50,587 nt of DNA from Stenoxybacter acetivorans DSM 19021 (GTDB lineage: Bacteria > Pseudomonadota > Gammaproteobacteria > Burkholderiales > Neisseriaceae): NCBI RefSeq assembly GCF_000745895.1, contig NZ_JQKE01000015.1, positions 1 through 50,587 of the forward strand, given 5' to 3'. Positions 46,497 to 50,587 of the stretch are shown here, one piece after another. How positions within the stretch are numbered: position 1 is the first letter of the stretch; each line of letters starts with the position of its first letter. The notes beneath the pieces were generated by a model. The model was not told the origin of the DNA, did not search any database, and saw only the letters and a program-made list of their open reading frames with translations. Made by a program: the position numbers and the translations under genes.

Positions 46497-46550
46497 CAAA
46501 CAACCGCCAAAAGTAAACAGCAATATACTTTTGGCGGTTGTTTGTTTTTT
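46497..46550 (+). terminator. Strong terminator after the small secreted protein gene
   Basis: A 19-bp perfect stem: the left arm at 46497-46515 ends in CCGCCAAAAGTA, the right arm at 46526-46544 starts TACTTTTGGCGG, and the loop is 10 bases. A run of T follows at 46545-46552. It is the longest perfect intergenic hairpin I see in the window. Confidence 0.9.
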
Positions 46551-46690
46551 TCACCGCGTAGCTTGCCTGAATTTGCAGTCAAGTAATTTTATTTATAATT
46601 TCTTTCATAATTTATAATATCGAAATATAATATAACAACTTAAAACAATCAGACGCTGTACGGTAGAAATCGGATTTGGAAGGAAAAACC

Positions 46691-49147
46691 ATGGCTCTTT
46701 TATCAAAAAAACTCAATCCGCTGGCATTGGCATTGCTAACCGCGTTTACGCCTTACTCACTGGCGGCGAATGTAGAATGCTCTGCACCAACGGGGTGTAC
46801 TGCTTTGAGCGGCGACAATATGCTTGTCAAAGCAGGTGATTATCAAAACAAAAAACTAAGCCCAACTGAGCTGGCTGATGAATTTGCTTCTTCAGGAGGA
46901 AGCGGAGGCATACAATCACGGGGTGTAATGGTTGTACGCGGCAGTCCCAACGGGACACAACCGGCAGAAATGACCATTAAAAGCGGAGCAAATATTGTTG
47001 TTGATACCACTTATTTGGCCGATGATTCGTATGCGCCGTACAACGAATATTATGAAATCAATGCTGTTCAAGCACTTTTCGGCAATGTTGTATTGGAAAA
47101 AGGTGCAAAAATCACGATGACAGGGCAAGCTGCCAATATTGAGGGCGGTTCTGCTGTTGACATAACTCAAGGAGAAGTGAATAACCAAGCCGATATTTAT
47201 CTTGATGCGCCTGGTGTTAAAGCATTTAATGTACAGCCCGGCGTTTTAACTGCTAAAAATCATAAAATTACCTTAACTGAAAATACAGAACAAGCAATAG
47301 TTGCGCTTGTGGGTGATTCCAGTGGCAGAGGCTTAACCGCACGAGCTTCCTTTGATAATGTCGAAATTATCGGCAAAGGAAAAACGCTCATTGGTTTTAA
47401 TGTATTTGAAGGAGGGAAAATTGATTTTAATAAAAGCAGTTTGAATTTTACTGACAGCTCTTCTTACGCCATGCTTATGGAAGACGGCACAGTCAATATT
47501 ACCGACTCCACGATTAAATCAGGAGAAGGTATTTATTTACGAAGCGACCCTTATTCCAGAGGGGCAAATACCGTTAATCTCAAAAACAGCAATCTGATTA
47601 TCGCCAACAATTTGGTTATTGTTAATGATAAACGGTTTACTGATGCAGGTGATTTATTACCCGCCCAAGATGCAAAATCCCAATTTTTAAACCTAAACGC
47701 CGATAACTCACGTTTAGAAGGCAATATTACCTTTGATTTAACACCCGCACCGCAAGTTAATTTAACTTTATCGAATAACAGTTTATGGAAATTTAACGCC
47801 AACAGCGAGCTGGATAGCTTAAGCCTCAACACAGCCACGGTGGAATTCGATAAAGCCGGCGGTTTTCACACCCTCACCATTAACGGCAATTTAAGCGGCA
47901 GCAACGGCTTATTTAAAATGAACACCGATATTGCCAACCTCAAAGGCGATAAACTGGTGGTAAACGGTGTTGTGGGCGGAGCGCACCAAATTCAGGTAGC
48001 CGACAGTAAAAATACGCCAACCGATGCCAACGGCAAATTAATCTTGGTAGCCAGCCAAGGCGGTGACGGCAGTTTTCAACTCCTCGATAAATACGTGGAC
48101 TTGGGTAAATACCATTATTATCTAAACCAAGAGGGCAATGATTGGATATTGAGCGCAACCGCCGCGCCTGATAAACCTGAGCCGCCGGTGCCGCCGGTAA
48201 CACCGGGCAAACCCGATACCCCTGAACCGCCCTCAGGTCCCACCCCACCTACTGCACCCGAAATCAGCACCCGCGCTAATTCCCTAATCGGTATTCGCCA
48301 AGCCGCATTTCAGCAGTTATACCAAACACAGCAACCCACGCAAGCGCGTTTGCAAAGTTTGCGCCAGCAACAGCGCGACCATGGCTTGTGGTTGAACAGC
48401 GATTACGGCAAATGGCAGCAGCGCAACGGCTACGCCGAAGCGGGTTTGCCTGCCAGCGGCTTTAAACAACACGGCAACAGCCAGCAACTGGGCTATGACC
48501 GAGTTTTCCACAACAACGCACAAACAAGCTATTTGGGTGCGTTTATCGGTAGAAGCCAAAGCAGCGTTGAATTCGGCGGCGACTACGGCAATGGCAGTGT
48601 CAAAGCCGTTACTGCCGGTATTTACGGCGGCTGGCAACACGACAATGGTTGGTTTGCCGATGCCACTTATCGCTACAGCCGTTTAACCGCTGCCGCGCCT
48701 AAAATTGCCGAATCACGCTGGCATGCCCACAGCGTGGCATTGAACGGCGGCAAAACCTTGCCCGTTTCAACCCATTGGTCACTCACCCCGCAGGCAGGCG
48801 TGCTGGCAGGGCGTTTATCAGGCAACGCTGAAACACCTGCCCACAATTTCATGCAGACCCAAATCGGCATACAAGCACAAGGTAGCTATAATGTAGGCGG
48901 TATTGGCATCAGCCCTTTTATCGGCGCGTACTGGCGGTTGAATAGAAGCAACTGGGGCGATGTTGTATTAAACAACAACAATGAGCGGTTGCGCATCAGC
49001 GGCACAGGCAGCAGCGGCTTATACGAAGCAGGTATCAGCACCGATATTGGCAAACAGCACAATTTAACCCTGAAAACAACTTATGGTAAAGGGCATTATC
49101 TGAAACAAGACGTGGGCATAAACGTGAATTATCGCTATGCGTGGTAA
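46691..49147 (+). CDS. Pertactin-like autotransporter (type Va)
   Basis: An 818-residue self-exporting surface protein. A signal peptide (MALLSKKLNPLALALLTAFT, cleaved near SLA-A) is followed by a passenger of about 465 residues predicted as a repetitive beta-helix (many short strands with N, D, G and hydrophobic residues), a Pro-rich linker near residues 493-525 (PEPPVPPVTPGKP), and a C-terminal autotransporter beta-barrel of about 260 residues ending in the terminal aromatic Trp (NYRYAW). The passenger contains VECSAPTGC near its start, an unusual Cys pair for an autotransporter. No protease catalytic triad is evident, so adhesin or immune-interaction roles are possible but not shown. GGAAGG precedes ATG 46691, and a DUS-based terminator follows the stop. 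Confidence 0.88.
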   Translation: MALLSKKLNPLALALLTAFTPYSLAANVECSAPTGCTALSGDNMLVKAGDYQNKKLSPTELADEFASSGGSGGIQSRGVMVVRGSPNGTQPAEMTIKSGANIVVDTTYLADDSYAPYNEYYEINAVQALFGNVVLEKGAKITMTGQAANIEGGSAVDITQGEVNNQADIYLDAPGVKAFNVQPGVLTAKNHKITLTENTEQAIVALVGDSSGRGLTARASFDNVEIIGKGKTLIGFNVFEGGKIDFNKSSLNFTDSSSYAMLMEDGTVNITDSTIKSGEGIYLRSDPYSRGANTVNLKNSNLIIANNLVIVNDKRFTDAGDLLPAQDAKSQFLNLNADNSRLEGNITFDLTPAPQVNLTLSNNSLWKFNANSELDSLSLNTATVEFDKAGGFHTLTINGNLSGSNGLFKMNTDIANLKGDKLVVNGVVGGAHQIQVADSKNTPTDANGKLILVASQGGDGSFQLLDKYVDLGKYHYYLNQEGNDWILSATAAPDKPEPPVPPVTPGKPDTPEPPSGPTPPTAPEISTRANSLIGIRQAAFQQLYQTQQPTQARLQSLRQQQRDHGLWLNSDYGKWQQRNGYAEAGLPASGFKQHGNSQQLGYDRVFHNNAQTSYLGAFIGRSQSSVEFGGDYGNGSVKAVTAGIYGGWQHDNGWFADATYRYSRLTAAAPKIAESRWHAHSVALNGGKTLPVSTHWSLTPQAGVLAGRLSGNAETPAHNFMQTQIGIQAQGSYNVGGIGISPFIGAYWRLNRSNWGDVVLNNNNERLRISGTGSSGLYEAGISTDIGKQHNLTLKTTYGKGHYLKQDVGINVNYRYAW

Positions 49148-49168
49148 AAGATAAAGTTTACAGCTGTA

Positions 49169-49208
49169 AAACAGGCTGCCTGAAACCACTCAGGCAGCCT
49201 GTTTGTTT
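49169..49208 (+). terminator. DUS-based terminator after the autotransporter gene
   Basis: AAACAGGCTGCCTGA (49169-49183) pairs with TCAGGCAGCCTGTTT (49190-49204), a 15-bp perfect stem with a 6-base loop, followed by GTTT in the plus direction. It lies 22 bp after the stop. Confidence 0.82.
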
Positions 49209-49287
49209 ATACAGCCAAGCTACTTTTTAACATTGCAACAAAGATTACGGGCTGTTGCCGTTTATTTTGCTGCCGATACACAGTGCT

Positions 49288-50343
49288 TTATTCCGCAGAC
49301 AATGTGGCTTCGGTTGTCTCGCTTTCCAAATCATCTTGGGTTTCACCGTAAACTTCAACTTCCACTCGGCGGTTCGGGGCTAAGCATTCGCGCAGGGCTT
49401 CGCCGTATAGGCTCGGCGGGCATAATTTCACCGGATTGTCTTCACCGCGTCCTTGTGTTTTGATCAGGGACGCTTCAATGCCGTTTGCCACCAGCAGCCG
49501 TTTCACCGTTTCTGCTCGTGCCTGAGATAAGCTCTGGTTGTAGCTGCGGCTGCCGATGTAATCGGCATAGCCGGTTACCAATACGCCGTTGATGCGCTCG
49601 TATTCTTGCCGTACCGATTGTGCTAACCACGCTATTTCCTGTACGCCGTTGCGGTACATTTGGTGGCTTTGGCTGCCGTTAAATCGGAATAAGGTGCCGC
49701 CCATGAGTATGTGGATATGCCGATGTCCTTTAAATTGCGATACGGCTTCGGCGGCGGTTAAGGTTCGCGTGGGGGCGGTTGTTATGGCTGCAACAGGAAC
49801 GGGTGCAACAACAGGAACAGCGGCAATGGGCGCGGGTGCAACAATTTGCGTTGCGGGTGCTGCTGCGGGTGCGGGTTCAGCTGCGGCGGGTTCTGCGCGG
49901 GTGCATTCAACCGTTTTTCTGTTTTGATTGCGCACGTTATAGCTGCCTTCCCCGACTTTTTCACCGTCGGCAAAGATTTCTACTTGTCCGCTGCCCGCCA
50001 GCCGGGCCGCCGCGCCGATCCAAAACCAGGCGTGGTGGCTGCGTTGCCAAACGTGGGTGTCTATATTTTCCAGATCCTTGGTTTGGCTGTGTATCAGTCT
50101 GCCGCAGCGATACCATTTCGCTTCCAGACGGTGCGGGAAGTCGTCTTCATCAAAATGGCTTATGGTAACGAATGCGCTGATTTCGTCTCCGGGAACAAAA
50201 TCATGCTTCTCGGCTTTGATGCTGCTGTTCTCTCCCTGACGCACAAAATCATTGTCGGTTATCTGCACGCGGTAGTCTGCGGCATAAACCCACATCGGCA
50301 ATGCTGCCAACAGTACGGCGGCTAAGTGTGCTTTCGCTTTCAT
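49288..50343 (-). CDS. OmpA-family outer-membrane/periplasmic protein (peptidoglycan-binding)
   Basis: The 351-residue product has a signal peptide MKAKAHLAAVLLAALPMWVY ending near AYA (residue 22), a beta-rich N-terminal domain (YRVQITDNDFVRQGENSS, DTHVWQRSHHAWFWIGAAARL), an Ala-Pro-rich linker near 155-195 and a C-terminal OmpA-like domain with LVTGYADYIGSRSYNQSLSQARAETVKRLL and ECLAPNRRVEVEV. That domain binds peptidoglycan, like RmpM of pathogenic Neisseria. Two Cys near its end (KLCPPSLYGEALRECLAP) may form a disulfide. The N-terminal domain is unlike an OmpA barrel and I do not recognise it. ATG 50343 has GGGAG 9 bases upstream; ATG 50352 is too close to that site. A paralogue lies directly upstream. 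Confidence 0.82.
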   Translation of the reverse strand: MKAKAHLAAVLLAALPMWVYAADYRVQITDNDFVRQGENSSIKAEKHDFVPGDEISAFVTISHFDEDDFPHRLEAKWYRCGRLIHSQTKDLENIDTHVWQRSHHAWFWIGAAARLAGSGQVEIFADGEKVGEGSYNVRNQNRKTVECTRAEPAAAEPAPAAAPATQIVAPAPIAAVPVVAPVPVAAITTAPTRTLTAAEAVSQFKGHRHIHILMGGTLFRFNGSQSHQMYRNGVQEIAWLAQSVRQEYERINGVLVTGYADYIGSRSYNQSLSQARAETVKRLLVANGIEASLIKTQGRGEDNPVKLCPPSLYGEALRECLAPNRRVEVEVYGETQDDLESETTEATLSAE

Positions 50344-50422
50344 GATGCACATCTCCCTTTTGAGGTTTTGTTTCGGTTGTTAAACAATCTTTGCTGTCTT
50401 TATTTTATTTTGTTTCAACATT

Positions 50423-50587
50423 TTATTCCGTTTCGGCGGTGATTTCCACGCGCCGGTTCGGGGCTAAGCATTCTTTCAATTCCGGACGCGGCAAGGCGGC
50501 GGAACATTGTTTAACGGGTTTGCTTTCACCGCCGCCTGCGGTGTTGATTAAATAGGCGGGTATGCCGTTTTCTGCCATGATTTGTTT
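50423..50587 (-). CDS. OmpA-family protein, 3' end (cut by window edge)
   Basis: The last 54 residues of a second OmpA-like gene, transcribed the same way as its neighbour. The visible part reads KQIMAENGIPAYLINTAGG, then KPVKQCSAALPRPELKECLAPNRRVEITAETE. The Cys spacing and the ECLAPNRRVE block match the end of the adjacent OmpA-like protein, so the two are tandem paralogues. The remainder lies beyond the window. The 79-bp gap between them holds only AT-rich sequence and the ribosome binding site of the downstream gene. Confidence 0.75.
   Translation of the reverse strand, partial: KQIMAENGIPAYLINTAGGGESKPVKQCSAALPRPELKECLAPNRRVEITAETE

Noticed and set aside
49589-50325. Ala/Gly- and Cys-rich frames opposite the OmpA-like gene
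   Set aside because: They arise from the Ala-Pro linker codons read on the opposite strand.

Overview
The window reads as a chromosomal segment of a member of the Neisseriaceae. The clearest sign is the very frequent 12-mer AGGCTGCCTGAA and its reverse complement, of which I count more than thirty full or near-full copies by eye. This is a DNA uptake sequence (DUS) of the dialect I associate from memory with Simonsiella and its multicellular oral relatives (Alysiella, Conchiformibius), rather than the GCCGTCTGAA core of N. meningitidis and N. gonorrhoeae. The housekeeping proteins (pyrD-lpxB-rnhB, lon-hupB, gltX, argG, lgt) also look beta-proteobacterial/neisserial. GC content looks mid-40s by eye and was not computed.

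Layout. Positions 1-255 hold the 5' part of an IS1595/IS1016-type transposase abutting folK. From 293 to 10513 nearly everything is on the minus strand: folK-pcnB (4-base overlap), a PiT phosphate transporter, glutathione reductase, map, trpC, a YheT-type hydrolase overlapping darP, and gltX. A DUF945 protein (10655-12268) runs on the plus strand. A minus-strand block follows: an FAD-linked dehydrogenase, rnhB/lpxB/pyrD (overlapping stops and starts), a small membrane protein, lgt, argG and an ABM-domain protein. At 20112-21293 sits an orphan two-TM coiled-coil protein (DUF6161-like) without DUS, the most accessory-looking gene here. At 21614-25573 lies a plus-strand polar amino-acid ABC importer (two permeases, ATPase, lipoprotein) followed by cysK, which suggests cystine/cysteine import and cysteine synthesis. 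Then come bioB, a small membrane protein overlapping hom, and aspS on the minus strand.

From 30605 the plus strand carries dciA, then an iron-siderophore region: a Fur-box-controlled FepA/PfeA-like TonB receptor, an exported IroE-like esterase, a uracil-DNA-glycosylase-family gene, two FecCD permeases and an ATPase. No periplasmic siderophore-binding protein is seen. ppiD (minus) follows, then a lone polyamine-binding lipoprotein, a DUF3579-GNAT fusion, lon, hupB, a small secreted coiled-coil protein, a pertactin-like autotransporter, and two tandem OmpA-like genes on the minus strand, the second cut by the window edge.

I saw no rRNA, tRNA, CRISPR array or prophage. Head-to-head DUS pairs form several intergenic hairpins and probably serve as terminators. 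The most unusual items are the DUF6161-like orphan with its divergent 41-codon ORF, the siderophore locus without a binding protein, the DUS used as a permease start/stop overlap, the 22-bp tandem duplication between aspS and dciA, and the DUF3579-GNAT fusion.
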